Shown one piece after another: positions 35,821 through 44,179 of a stretch of DNA of 64,000 nucleotides (within the stretch, counting starts at the first letter, position 1; each line of letters begins with the position of its first letter). Origin of the DNA: Paenibacillus cookii (GTDB lineage: Bacteria > Bacillota > Bacilli > Paenibacillales > Paenibacillaceae); the NCBI RefSeq assembly GCF_018333375.1, contig NZ_BORW01000009.1:62001-126000 (forward strand). Direction: 5' to 3'. A program made the translations under genes and the position numbers. Below the pieces are notes generated by a model. That model was given only the letters and a program-made list of their open reading frames with translations, was not told the DNA's origin and did not search any database.

Positions 35821-36900
35821 CTAAGCGCCCGGCTGTTCCTGCCGGTTCAAGCGATTCCGTGACGACAGCTTTCGAATGTGCTCTTCGACCAGCGGGACGG
35901 CCTGTTCCAGCGTATCGAAAGAAATCGGCTCCAGTTTTTGGAATTCCTCTCCGTAGGAAGATGCGGTGTGGGCGTATCTCGGATCATAATAATAGGCAAG
36001 CAATAACTCCACCGCGCGTTCGTAGTTCCCGGACAGCAGGCAAGTTTCGATTTCCTGGGCTACCGGCGTGTGGATGCGCGATTTGATCTGTCGAAATGCC
36101 TGCAAGCTTTGTTCGGCATGCTCGGTCGGACCGTAATCGTTAATGATGTTTCTTACGCGCAAATCCGTGGCGGCATCGAGCAGAATATGAGTGCCCTTTT
36201 CCTTTTTATCGATCAAAAACTCGGGCAAAATCACTTTGCCGATCCGTTTGCTTTCCGCTTCGATCAGGATAAACGGCTCGTGCCGGTATCGAAGCAGTTC
36301 CTCCAGAAGAAGCGCATCAAAGGTTTTTTGGTTATGGCTTCTCAGTCCGATTTCGCCAAAAATCGATCCCCGATGTCCGGCCAGACCTTCCAGGTCGACA
36401 ACCGGATACCCTTTGTCCTTCAAAGCCCTCAAAATCTCCGTTTTGCCTGTTCCGGTATATCCGTGCAGCACGTAAACCTCCGGCGGAAATTCCATGGTCC
36501 CCAGCGTTTCGACCACCCATCTGCGATAAGCCCGGTAACCGCCGTCCAGCCGGTACACATGAATCCCCATCAACGAAAGCACGGTTGCCGTCGTCCGGCT
36601 CCGCATGCCGCCCCGCCAACAGAAAACCGCCTTGTTGCCCTGAATTTCGGCAAATTTCTTCACGAAAGCGGGCAGTTTGGCGGACATGATCTCGAGCCCG
36701 CGTTCTTTGGCGGTTTGGATGCTGACCTGCTTGTAAAGCGTTCCGATTTCGGCACGTTCCTCATCCGTAAAAAAGGGGATGTTGATGCTGCCCGGGATGG
36801 TCGATTCGGCATATTCGGAAGGCGATCGAACGTCGATCACCGTGATTTCGTTTTTCCCGCGAAGCTCATTCAGTTTCTCTATAGAAATGTCCTGGAACAT
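35821..36900 (-). CDS. mnmH: tRNA 2-selenouridine synthase
   Basis: The 359-aa protein has a rhodanese domain (VIDVRSPSEYAESTIPGSIN) with the catalytic Cys in VFCWRGGMRSR near residue 95, and a C-terminal P-loop domain (LHGYTGTGKTEIL near 140). MnmH replaces the sulfur of 2-thiouridine at tRNA position 34 with selenium from selenophosphate. It follows selD by 10 bases on the same strand, and GAGGAGA precedes the ATG. The two genes alone explain the selenium use. Confidence 0.94.
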   Translation of the reverse strand: MFQDISIEKLNELRGKNEITVIDVRSPSEYAESTIPGSINIPFFTDEERAEIGTLYKQVSIQTAKERGLEIMSAKLPAFVKKFAEIQGNKAVFCWRGGMRSRTTATVLSLMGIHVYRLDGGYRAYRRWVVETLGTMEFPPEVYVLHGYTGTGKTEILRALKDKGYPVVDLEGLAGHRGSIFGEIGLRSHNQKTFDALLLEELLRYRHEPFILIEAESKRIGKVILPEFLIDKKEKGTHILLDAATDLRVRNIINDYGPTEHAEQSLQAFRQIKSRIHTPVAQEIETCLLSGNYERAVELLLAYYYDPRYAHTASSYGEEFQKLEPISFDTLEQAVPLVEEHIRKLSSRNRLNRQEQPGA

Positions 36901-36910
36901 AACAATCTCC

Positions 36911-37960
36911 TCATTCGATTACGATTTGTCCGCTGCCGCTTGCCGTAACCTCGCCGATGATTTTGGCTTCGACGCCGGCTTGCACGAGCTCCTCATGAAG
37001 TTTCTCTGCTTCGCTGCCGCTAACGGAAATCAACAGCCCGCCCGATGTGACGGCATCGCACAAAATCCAGCGGTCGATTTGGTCCATCTGCTCAGGGAAC
37101 CGAACGCTGTCTTTGACATGCTCGTAGTTGTTTTTGGAACCGCCGGGAACCATTCCTTGTTCCGCCAACTCGCGGACTCGGGGAAGCACGGGCACGTCAT
37201 CCTTGCGGATGCGGATCTCCACGCCGCTTCCTTTGGCCATCTCCAGCGAATGGCCCATCAGGCCGAAGCCCGTCACGTCGGTGCAGGCATGGACGTCGTA
37301 ACCTTCCATGACCTCGGCGGCCGTTTTGTTCAAGGTCGACATCACTTGGGTCACCCGGGCGATTTCTTCGGCGGTGAGCTGGTCTTTTTTGATGGAAGTC
37401 GTCATGATGCCGACCCCGATCGGTTTGGTCAGGATGAGTTTATCCCCCGGCTTGGCTCCGGCGTTGCTGCGTACTTTATCAGGATGGACCAGACCCGTGA
37501 CCGCTAAACCGAATTTCGGCTCTTTATCGTCGATGGAGTGGCCGCCTACCAACGTCGCTCCCGCTTCCTTGACTTTATCCCCCGCCCCGCGCAGGATTTC
37601 GGACAAAATCCGCTTGTCCAGCGTGGAGATCGGAAATGCGACGATGTTTAATACCGTTAAAGGTTTGGCCCCCATGGCATAGATATCGCTGATGGCGTTC
37701 GCTGCGGCAATTTGCCCGAAGGCGTACGGATCGTCCACGATCGGCGTGAAGAAATCCAGCGTTTGCACCAGCGCCAGTTCGTCGTTCAGTTTGTACACGC
37801 CGGCGTCATCGCTTGTATCCAGCCCTACGAGCAAATTCGGGTTCGGCTCGGCTGGAGGCAGATTACGGAGCACCTGGCTTAAATCCGCCGGGCCGATTTT
37901 GCAGCCGCAGCCGCCTTTGCTAGAGAGGGAAGTCAATTTAACGCTGATATCGGAATCCAT
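36911..37960 (-). CDS. selD: Selenide, water dikinase (Cys type)
   Basis: SelD (349 aa) makes selenophosphate from selenide and ATP. The N-terminal catalytic motif is SSKGGCGCKIGP with Cys, not selenocysteine, near residues 18-20; the Asp-rich VGLDTSDDAGVYKL and the ATP-binding VGGHSIDDKEPKFG stretch follow. No selenocysteine machinery was seen in the window, and the neighbour mnmH gives the reason for its presence: tRNA selenouridine. Confidence 0.95.
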   Translation of the reverse strand: MDSDISVKLTSLSSKGGCGCKIGPADLSQVLRNLPPAEPNPNLLVGLDTSDDAGVYKLNDELALVQTLDFFTPIVDDPYAFGQIAAANAISDIYAMGAKPLTVLNIVAFPISTLDKRILSEILRGAGDKVKEAGATLVGGHSIDDKEPKFGLAVTGLVHPDKVRSNAGAKPGDKLILTKPIGVGIMTTSIKKDQLTAEEIARVTQVMSTLNKTAAEVMEGYDVHACTDVTGFGLMGHSLEMAKGSGVEIRIRKDDVPVLPRVRELAEQGMVPGGSKNNYEHVKDSVRFPEQMDQIDRWILCDAVTSGGLLISVSGSEAEKLHEELVQAGVEAKIIGEVTASGSGQIVIE

Positions 37961-38080
37961 TCGTTTACACGACCTTTCGTCATAAATAGAATTATCGGAT
38001 GAGTTACTTCATGTTCCGTTCAGGATGAAGGCATGCCCCATTTAGATCGTACACATCCCCGGAAAAAAAGGCAAATGAAA

Positions 38081-38127
38081 GAACAGGACCCCGGGCGCAC
38101 GCAGTGCATGCAGGAAGTCCTGTTTTT
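38081..38127. terminator. Possible hairpin after VanY-type gene
   Basis: AACAGGAC and GTCCTGTT form an 8-bp stem with a 27-base loop between the minus-strand VanY gene and selD; T runs are weak on the minus strand. Confidence 0.4.
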
Positions 38128-38157
38128 CGAATCCATCCGCGCCACGGGTGACGCGAA

Positions 38158-39192
38158 TTATTTGGATACGGGCACCGCTTGGCCGAAATACTGCTCAAGC
38201 GTTATGTGGCGGCTCGTCACTTCATTGGCGATTTTGGCGCCGACGTAACGAAGATGCCAAGGCTCGTACTTATAGCCCGTAATCGAAGCTTTCCCTTCAG
38301 GATAACGGATGATAAATCCGTATTCATGCGCATGCTTAGCCAGCCACTTGGCCTCTTTCGTGCCGGCGAAACAGCTTTCCGCGGCACATTTGCCCGTAAT
38401 ACCGGATACGTCGATCGTCAGGCCGGTTTGGTGCTCGCTGTGCCCCGGCCGGGCGCTGTACGTATCGGCCGCTTTTACGCCGTCCCGTTTTACGTAGTTG
38501 TTATACAGCGTCTTTTGGCGCGATTCGGAGCGGTAACCGGATACGCCCGCCAGCTGAACCCCGTCATTTTTGGCGGCGTCAAACAGCTTTTCAAGTGCCG
38601 TTGCCGCCTCCTTGCGCATTTTGCGTTTGTCTGCCTTTTCCGAAAAGATGAACGGGACGTTCGGATAAACGAGATCCGGAGGAACGTAGCCGGCCGGGAG
38701 TCTGTACGTTTTGTTGACCAGCACAGCGATGCTTTCCGGATTGGAAACGACATGCTCCACGCTGTAAGAATTTATAAATCCTTTTCCTCCCGTTTTGCTC
38801 GTGCCGCTCCCCGCCTCGGAGGCCGCATTGCCGGTTGATGACGATTTGCCCGCAGAAGCGTTTTGCGCAGGTTTCGCGGCCTGCTGCGTTTTCGCGCCCG
38901 TATTCATCGCGCCTGAGCCGGCCTGATTCGGCGTTTCTCCTTGCTTGTCTGCGCTGCCGGACGTCAACGTGTCCCCGGTTTGCCGTTTGGCGGAATCCGC
39001 TGACGCCTTGTCCTCATCATCATCCTCGCCGACAACCGGCGACGGCGATGGTTGCGAATGTTGCTGCGCGAGCGCGGGCGGCTTTTCGACCACGGCGCCG
39101 TCGGCAGCCGGAGCATGGTTTTTCCCCAAAGCCCAATAACCGCCTGCTACAATGAGCACCGCGGCAGCAAAGGTAATCATATACTTACGCAT
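38158..39192 (-). CDS. D-alanyl-D-alanine carboxypeptidase, VanY (M15B) family
   Basis: The 344-aa protein starts with a membrane/signal helix (MITFAAAVLIVAGGYWALG), followed by an Asp/Ser/Gly-rich linker (residues 25-130), and an M15B peptidase domain: GVSGYRSESRQK near 220, ARPGHSEHQTGLTIDVSG near 247 (zinc His and Asp) and EPWHLRYVG near 313. It trims the D-Ala ends of peptidoglycan peptides on the outer face. Length of the linker suggests it reaches into the wall. Confidence 0.9.
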   Translation of the reverse strand: MRKYMITFAAAVLIVAGGYWALGKNHAPAADGAVVEKPPALAQQHSQPSPSPVVGEDDDEDKASADSAKRQTGDTLTSGSADKQGETPNQAGSGAMNTGAKTQQAAKPAQNASAGKSSSTGNAASEAGSGTSKTGGKGFINSYSVEHVVSNPESIAVLVNKTYRLPAGYVPPDLVYPNVPFIFSEKADKRKMRKEAATALEKLFDAAKNDGVQLAGVSGYRSESRQKTLYNNYVKRDGVKAADTYSARPGHSEHQTGLTIDVSGITGKCAAESCFAGTKEAKWLAKHAHEYGFIIRYPEGKASITGYKYEPWHLRYVGAKIANEVTSRHITLEQYFGQAVPVSK

Positions 39193-39285
39193 GAATCTGC
39201 ATCTCTCCCCGTGTTCAAGCTTGCCTCTCTTTACAGTTCTTGGGTCATGCCAATCTTCGAATCTATCAATCTACTATTTCATTAT

Positions 39286-39318
39286 ACGACAAAAAACGAC
39301 CCGATCAAAGGATTGATC
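39286..39318 (-). terminator. Terminator after FMN reductase gene
   Basis: On the minus strand GACCTGATCA and TGATCGGGTC form a near-perfect stem followed by GTTTTTT. Confidence 0.75.
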
Positions 39319-39368
39319 AGGTCGCTTCTACGAATTTCTGTCGATCTATGTAAATTTCCGGCTGTCTT

Positions 39369-39905
39369 TTAAGACTTCAGCCGTTTTTGCATAAATACCA
39401 GCTCTGCAGCAAGTCTTTCAATCCGCTCCAACACGTTGGGATCATGAATTTCCTTAAACTCGTTAAAATGATCGTCATGCACGTAAACATAACCGGGCGC
39501 CACATAGGATCTGAAATAGCCGGCGATCGGCTTCAGCTGATTTTCGATCACGAGATAATGCTGGTACGTTCCTCCCGTCGCCACGAATCCGATGACTTTT
39601 TGCTGCAGCGCGGACTGCGGAATCAAGTCGAACAGATTTTTGAGCACGCCCGACATGGAGGCTTGATAGATCGGGGTTCCGATCAGGCAAAAATCGCTGG
39701 AAATGACGGCGTCGATCACCTTTTTGGTGTCCCCCGTATACGCGGACGGATCCCTCCCGTCGCAAAATTGCACGTCGTAGTCTTTCATATCCAGCAATTC
39801 GGTTTCGATTTCAGGATCTATTTTTTTGACTTCTTCCAGTACTTTTTGTACGACAATGGCTGTTTTGCTGCCGATGATCGCACCTGATATTCCAACCAGC
39901 TTCAT
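39369..39905 (-). CDS. NADPH-dependent FMN reductase
   Basis: The 178-aa protein is a flavodoxin-like reductase: LVGISGAIIGSKTAIVVQKV at the start (phosphate loop), then IGTPIYQASMSGVLKNLFDL, typical of SsuE/azoreductase-type FMN_red enzymes. It supplies reduced flavin or reduces quinones. The longer frame starts at 39956; AAAAGGAG lies before the ATG at 39905, so the shorter start is used. Confidence 0.87.
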   Translation of the reverse strand: MKLVGISGAIIGSKTAIVVQKVLEEVKKIDPEIETELLDMKDYDVQFCDGRDPSAYTGDTKKVIDAVISSDFCLIGTPIYQASMSGVLKNLFDLIPQSALQQKVIGFVATGGTYQHYLVIENQLKPIAGYFRSYVAPGYVYVHDDHFNEFKEIHDPNVLERIERLAAELVFMQKRLKS

Positions 39906-40109
39906 GAAGGCAGTCTCCTTTTCGTGCGAGGCCGCTGCAAAATGGACGGTTCGCATGGACCCGGTTTTTGCAAAGCCTCGGGTATGATGTTCGCTTTATT
40001 TTGCCGGTACCGGGAGTATCCTTCAGCCGTTGAATGCCGTTGCTATTGGATGCTTACGCTTCCATCGTATTCCCTTTCCGTCAAAAACGAAAGCTTGTCG
40101 ATCGTTCCG
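39906..40109. other. Intergenic region downstream of trHb gene
   Basis: About 200 bases with no gene and no confident signal, upstream of the FMN reductase and downstream of the haemoglobin gene. Confidence 0.5.
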
Positions 40110-40553
40110 TTACATGTCGTCTTCTTGTTCGTCCGTGTTGACGAAGAAATAGGCGGTCATGGCCAAACGTTCCATCATCTGCTCCCGGAGCGCGGAGTCC
40201 TCCACGACTTCATCCATGGCCTGCTGCATGCAGCTGAGCCAAGCCGTCGCCCGGTCGGGCGTAATCGGAAAACGAATATGCCTTGCCCTCATGCGGGGAT
40301 GCCCTTCTTTCATCGTGTAGAGCTGCGGTCCCCCGAAATACTGCGTCAGGAACATTTCCTGCTTTTCCATGACGGGCGTGATGTCTTCCGGAAACAGCGG
40401 AGCAAGCAGCGGATGCTCTATCACTTTCGGATAAAACGCTTCGACGATCGCGCGTATGGTTGGCGCCCCGCCCATCAATTCGTAATAGGATACCGGCCGC
40501 CGTGCGGATTCCCCCGTTTGCGCCGCGTTTCCTTGATTATGGTCTGAGTTCAT
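40110..40553 (-). CDS. Group II truncated haemoglobin
   Basis: The 147-aa protein fits the trHbO (YjbI) group: YELMGGAPTIRAIVEAFY with Tyr B10-type position, HPLLAPLFP, and the proximal His in HPRMRARHIRFPI. It binds O2 and probably NO. An ORF reaches 40628, but GGAGGA stands before the ATG at 40553. Its promoter (TTGACA, TAATAA) lies in a 30-bp palindrome, so it is likely repressible. The gene is divergent from mrp. Confidence 0.88.
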   Translation of the reverse strand: MNSDHNQGNAAQTGESARRPVSYYELMGGAPTIRAIVEAFYPKVIEHPLLAPLFPEDITPVMEKQEMFLTQYFGGPQLYTMKEGHPRMRARHIRFPITPDRATAWLSCMQQAMDEVVEDSALREQMMERLAMTAYFFVNTDEQEDDM

Positions 40554-40700
40554 GAAGAAAATTAATCCTCCTTCCGGTAAATGCATGAATGTATCCATAT
40601 TCCGGATCAGCAAAAAACTGCAATGCAAGCTTTTGGATCCGGCTATTTTTCATACAAGGAACGGTCCAACTTAACCGAGTAACTTCTTTTTACCGCATCC

Positions 40701-40730
40701 TAATTAGTATACATAAATGTATATTAATTA
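40701..40730. promoter_or_regulatory. 30-bp near-perfect palindrome on trHb promoter
   Basis: TAATTAGTATACAT, AA, then ATGTATATTAATTA (40717-40730) form an inverted repeat with one mismatch in 14. It covers the -10 (40728-40733) of the truncated haemoglobin gene. A second TATACATATATGT lies 78 bases away (centre to centre). Confidence 0.7.
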
Positions 40731-40756
40731 TTATAATCCTTTAAACCCTTTGTCAA
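40728..40756 (-). promoter_or_regulatory. Promoter of truncated haemoglobin
   Basis: On the minus strand -35 TTGACA (40751-40756) and -10 TAATAA (40728-40733) are 17 bases apart; an alternative TATAAT is 15 apart. Confidence 0.65.
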
Positions 40757-40786
40757 GTACGGATCATGAATATCCTTTTACTTTTT

Positions 40787-40826
40787 ATACATATATGTTG
40801 ACTATATGCGTTGCGTGTTCTACAAT
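40787..40826 (+). promoter_or_regulatory. mrp promoter with overlapping palindrome
   Basis: -35 TTGACT at 40798-40803, a 17-base spacer and -10 TACAAT at 40821-40826 give a good sigma-A promoter for the mrp operon. The palindrome ACATATATGT (40789-40798) ends on the first base of the -35. Confidence 0.7.
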
Positions 40827-40981
40827 TACCGTGTCCTGACTTGTACGCGCGGACGTTTCCGATCCTTTTTCTTGGCCTCCCCATACACGGTGATGGCAAT
40901 GTCAAGATAACCCGGTAAGGTTTGCGATATTATGGACATACTTTGTTTTAAAGATCGAAGTGGATTGAAGGTGAGAAAATT

Positions 40982-42058
40982 TTGACGAAGGATGATCTGG
41001 TTGCTGCGATCGCTCATATCAAAGACGAGGAGCGCCAGCTGCCGCTCACGGAGATCGGACTGATCCGGGACATTACAACGAACAAGGATCATGCCGCAAT
41101 GACCGTGCTTCTCCCCCCGGATTCCGTATCGCGGGAGCAGGAGCTGAAGGAGCAAATTACCCGTGCGGTGCAAAAGACAGGAATTACCGATGTTCATATA
41201 CGCTTCAAACCTATTTCAAATGAAGAAAAAAATGATATTATAGCTATTAAGCTTAATAAATCGGTGCGCCGCGCCCCGACGCTGATGAATTCCCCGCTGC
41301 TTTCCGCGGATTCCGGCGTGACTTTCATCGCCATAGCCAGCGGCAAAGGCGGCGTCGGAAAATCTACCGTCACGGTCAATCTTGCAAGAGCTTTGGCTAA
41401 GCAAGGCAAGCGGGTGGGTATCATTGACGCGGATATCTACGGACACAGCATTCCGGAAATGCTGGGGATCAAAGAGCTTCCGCAAAAGCAAGGAAACCGG
41501 ATCGCCCCTGTGGAGAGCCATGGCATGAAGGTGATCTCGACGGGATTTTTCGTTCAAGGCAATAAGCCCGTCGTCTGGAGAGGCCCGATGCTCGGCAAAA
41601 TGCTCGGCACGTTCCTGAACGAAGTGGATTGGGGTACCCTGGATTATATCATCTTGGATCTGCCGCCGGGAACCGGCGACGTTGCGCTTGACGTTCATAA
41701 CCGGATTCCGCAGTGCGCAGAAATCGTGGTGACCACGCCTGATAAAACAGCCCACCATGTGGCGGCCCGTGCCGGCGAAATGGCGCTGCAGACGAACCAC
41801 CCCATTCTTGGGGTCATCGAAAACTTGTCCTATTTCACCGATCCCGAGGGAAGACGGCATTACCTTTTCGGACGCGGCGGCGGGCAGAGGCTTGCCGATG
41901 AGCTGCAGACGAAGCTGCTCGCGGAGGTGCCGATTCAATCGGCCGATACGCCGGATGAAGCCGATGCGGCTTCCAACCTGTTTGATGAAAACAGCGAACA
42001 GTGGCATATTTTCATGGATTTGGCATCAAATATCATAAACAACAAACTAGCGAACTAA
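40982..42058 (+). CDS. Mrp/NBP35-type ATPase, Fe-S carrier
   Basis: The 358-aa protein has an N-terminal DUF59/MIP18-like domain (residues 1-90) and a P-loop ATPase domain: IAIASGKGGVGKSTVTVNLA near 114, DADIYGHSIPEMLGI, and LDLPPGTGDVALDVHNRIPQ (last residue cut). Such proteins carry Fe-S clusters to client proteins in the cytosol. The start is a TTG at 40982, preceded by GAAGGTGAG. It shares a direction with a ferredoxin and a Fe-S regulator, which supports the role. Confidence 0.9.
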   Translation: MTKDDLVAAIAHIKDEERQLPLTEIGLIRDITTNKDHAAMTVLLPPDSVSREQELKEQITRAVQKTGITDVHIRFKPISNEEKNDIIAIKLNKSVRRAPTLMNSPLLSADSGVTFIAIASGKGGVGKSTVTVNLARALAKQGKRVGIIDADIYGHSIPEMLGIKELPQKQGNRIAPVESHGMKVISTGFFVQGNKPVVWRGPMLGKMLGTFLNEVDWGTLDYIILDLPPGTGDVALDVHNRIPQCAEIVVTTPDKTAHHVAARAGEMALQTNHPILGVIENLSYFTDPEGRRHYLFGRGGGQRLADELQTKLLAEVPIQSADTPDEADAASNLFDENSEQWHIFMDLASNIINNKLAN

Positions 42059-42076
42059 TTTGAAAGGGTGAAAGAA

Positions 42077-42316
42077 ATGGCATACGTTATTACCTCGGCT
42101 TGCATGGATGAAAAAGCTGCCGATTGCGTGGATGTTTGTCCTGTAGATTGCATCGAGGAAGGTCCTGACCAATATTACATCGACACCGACATTTGCATCG
42201 AATGCGGAGCATGCGAAGTGGCTTGCCCGGTGGGCGCGGTATATTATGACGCGGATTTGCCTGAAGAAGAAAAAGGGTTCCTCGAAAAAGCCGAAAACTT
42301 CTTCAAAAATAGATAA
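42077..42316 (+). CDS. 4Fe-4S ferredoxin
   Basis: The 79-aa protein has two cluster regions: CMDEKAADCVDVCPVDC and CIECGACEVACPVG, giving a 3Fe/4Fe plus 4Fe-4S layout as in Bacillus ferredoxins, with an acidic tail. A GTG at 42068 is possible; the ATG at 42077 is preceded by AAAGGGTG. It carries electrons for oxidoreductases in the cytosol. Confidence 0.94.
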   Translation: MAYVITSACMDEKAADCVDVCPVDCIEEGPDQYYIDTDICIECGACEVACPVGAVYYDADLPEEEKGFLEKAENFFKNR

Positions 42317-42427
42317 GCTGATACACCAACGATACATTTCGAGTGATTGCAGCCTGTTGATCTTTCGTGTCGGCAGGCTGTCTGCACTTCGCACCCGAGC
42401 TTCAGGAAAAAAGCAGAACAGGCGGTG

Positions 42428-43078
42428 ATGAAAATGAACCAACAACTGGATATTTCAACCCGGGACAAAATCCTGCAGCTGCTGAAAACCAAAGGCGAGC
42501 TCAGTGCAAAAGAGATTACCGAGTTCATCGGAATCACGAGCATGGCCGTACGCAGGCATATCAATACGCTCGAAAAGGAAGGATTGATCGAATCGAAAAC
42601 GATTCGGCAGCCGATGGGCCGCCCTACCGCGATTTATCATTTGACGGATCAGGCGGAATCCTTTTTCCCGAACAAATACCATACGTTAACGCTGGATTTG
42701 CTTGGCGAGCTTGAATTGGACGCCGGCTCCGGGATGGTCGACCGTTTATTCGAACGGCGCAGCGAATCGCTGCAAAGGAACCATGCGGCAAAAATGCAAG
42801 GCAAAACGTTCGGCGAAAAAGTCGCCATCTTGGCGGAAATCCAGAACGAAAACGGGTATATGGTCGAGCTGGAACAAAACGGCGAAGACGAATATGCACT
42901 GATGGAATACAATTGCCCGATTTCGCAAATCGCGAAGAAATACAACCACGCCTGCACCTGCGAAATGAAAATGTTCGAATCCCTGCTGGGGGCCGAAGTG
43001 GTTCGTACCGAATGCCTGGCCCAGGGCGACAAGAAGTGCGCATACACGCTTAAAAATAAAAAGAAAACCTCGCAATGA
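42428..43078 (+). CDS. SufR-like Fe-S-cluster transcriptional regulator
   Basis: The 216-aa protein has an N-terminal winged helix (TRDKILQLLKTKGELSAKEI and MAVRRHINTLEKEGLIESK) and a C-terminal Cys cluster: NCPISQIAKKYNHACTCEMK, then TECLAQGDKKC. The spacing is C-x12-C-x-C-x17-C-x7-C, close to the [4Fe-4S]-binding SufR regulators. The start is ATG 42428 (GGCGGTG upstream) or 42434. It follows the ferredoxin gene by 111 bases and probably regulates Fe-S genes. Confidence 0.8.
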   Translation: MKMNQQLDISTRDKILQLLKTKGELSAKEITEFIGITSMAVRRHINTLEKEGLIESKTIRQPMGRPTAIYHLTDQAESFFPNKYHTLTLDLLGELELDAGSGMVDRLFERRSESLQRNHAAKMQGKTFGEKVAILAEIQNENGYMVELEQNGEDEYALMEYNCPISQIAKKYNHACTCEMKMFESLLGAEVVRTECLAQGDKKCAYTLKNKKKTSQ

Positions 43079-43147
43079 ACCGGACCTTGCGTCCGGAGGC
43101 CGTTCGCCTGTCAAGGAATGCAGCCTGGTTCATGCGAGGTTTTTTTA
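43063..43147. terminator. Terminator, SufR-like gene / ArsR gene
   Basis: AAAACCTCGCAATGAACC pairs with GGTTCATGCGAGGTTTTTTT across 47 bases that contain an inner CCGGAC/GTCCGG hairpin. It lies between convergent genes. Confidence 0.8.
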
Positions 43148-43152
43148 TGGAA

Positions 43153-43491
43153 TCAGACAGGATCATCCGAGCGGTCCGCTTCCACGAAAAATTGCAAAGC
43201 AGCCATTTTGTTTTCCCAGAAGCGCTCGAAATAGGCGTACCACTCTTTGATCTCCTGCAGCGGCTGCGGGTCAAGGCTGTACCTGTTTTCTCTCCCGACC
43301 CTTCTCTCTTTTACGAGTCCCGCCTCCGACAAAACGCGGAGATGTTTGGACACGGCCGTCCGGCTCATCGGAAAATGGCTGCTGATGACCGTCACGGGCA
43401 TTTCTTTCCCGGCTAGAAGCTTCAGCAGCTGTCTGCGCGTCGGGTCGGCAATCGCCTGAAAAACGTCGTGTTTGGCTTGCGCTTCCCCCAT
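43153..43491 (-). CDS. ArsR-family regulator
   Basis: A 112-aa winged-helix protein: QAIADPTRRQLLKLLAGKEM at the start, then ISSHFPMSRTAVSKHLRVLSEAGLV (helix-turn-helix). There is no clear metal-binding Cys pair; it belongs to the SRPBCC-associated group. It lies 2 bases after the SRPBCC gene, so the two are one operon; such pairs are a known arrangement. Confidence 0.88.
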   Translation of the reverse strand: MGEAQAKHDVFQAIADPTRRQLLKLLAGKEMPVTVISSHFPMSRTAVSKHLRVLSEAGLVKERRVGRENRYSLDPQPLQEIKEWYAYFERFWENKMAALQFFVEADRSDDPV

Positions 43492-43493
43492 GG

Positions 43494-43919
43494 TTACCCC
43501 TCGACGTACGCGCCCAGTTTTTGATGCAGACCGGCCCAGCCTTTGTCCATCACGCCGCGAACGATCGGATGAGGTTGCCCGAACTCCGTCAACGTATGCT
43601 CGTTCCAGCCGGAATGAATGATCGTAATTTCGGTTTGATCTGCCAGATCCTTCAATTCAAACGTCAGCGTCCAGTCTTTCCCCCACCGAAACGCAATTTT
43701 GCGGGGTTCGTCCACTTCCGTCACTTTGCACGGAGACATTCCATAGGGGCCCGCATTCAGCTGAAATTCATGGCCAACGACCGGCTCGAGATCATTGGGC
43801 ATAAACCATGCCGACAGCCCTTCCGCCGTAGCGACGGCCTTCCATACCTTCTGAATCGGCGCCTTAAACACGCCGGTATACCGTATATCGGGCAAAGCCC
43901 CTTGTTTTTCATGTTCCAT
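43494..43919 (-). CDS. SRPBCC (AHSA1-like) protein
   Basis: The 141-aa protein fits the AHSA1/START-like fold: FKAPIQKVWKAVATAEGLSAWFMP, then EVDEPRKIAFRWGKDWTLTFEL and WNEHTLTEFGQ. It may bind a hydrophobic ligand; function is unknown. It is cotranscribed with the ArsR gene. Confidence 0.85.
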   Translation of the reverse strand: MEHEKQGALPDIRYTGVFKAPIQKVWKAVATAEGLSAWFMPNDLEPVVGHEFQLNAGPYGMSPCKVTEVDEPRKIAFRWGKDWTLTFELKDLADQTEITIIHSGWNEHTLTEFGQPHPIVRGVMDKGWAGLHQKLGAYVEG

Positions 43920-44179
43920 TGTTGATCCCTCCCGTTTTTTATACCTAAATGCGAAACCTTCTGGTTTTATTTCTTGTTTATTATATACAACCGTTTGGTT
44001 TCATATCAAGTCCAATTTTTGCCTGGGATCCTGTTTATAAAAATAGATTCCCTCTCATTCGGTACCCTGTCGGCCTTTTTTATTGCATTTACAACAAATA
44101 ATAAATTCTATATACTTGTCATTGACGTTGACGTCATCATGACTATCTGATCGAAACATAAATCCGGAGAGGGTTGAAA

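Noticed and set aside
38004..38198. 64-aa minus-strand ORF between selD and the VanY gene
   Set aside because: Overlaps the VanY gene end and has no ribosome binding site.
40722..40736. PerR-like box on the trHb promoter (13 of 15 bases)
   Set aside because: The match is mostly the AT-rich -10 itself, so chance is likely; the long palindrome explains the region better.
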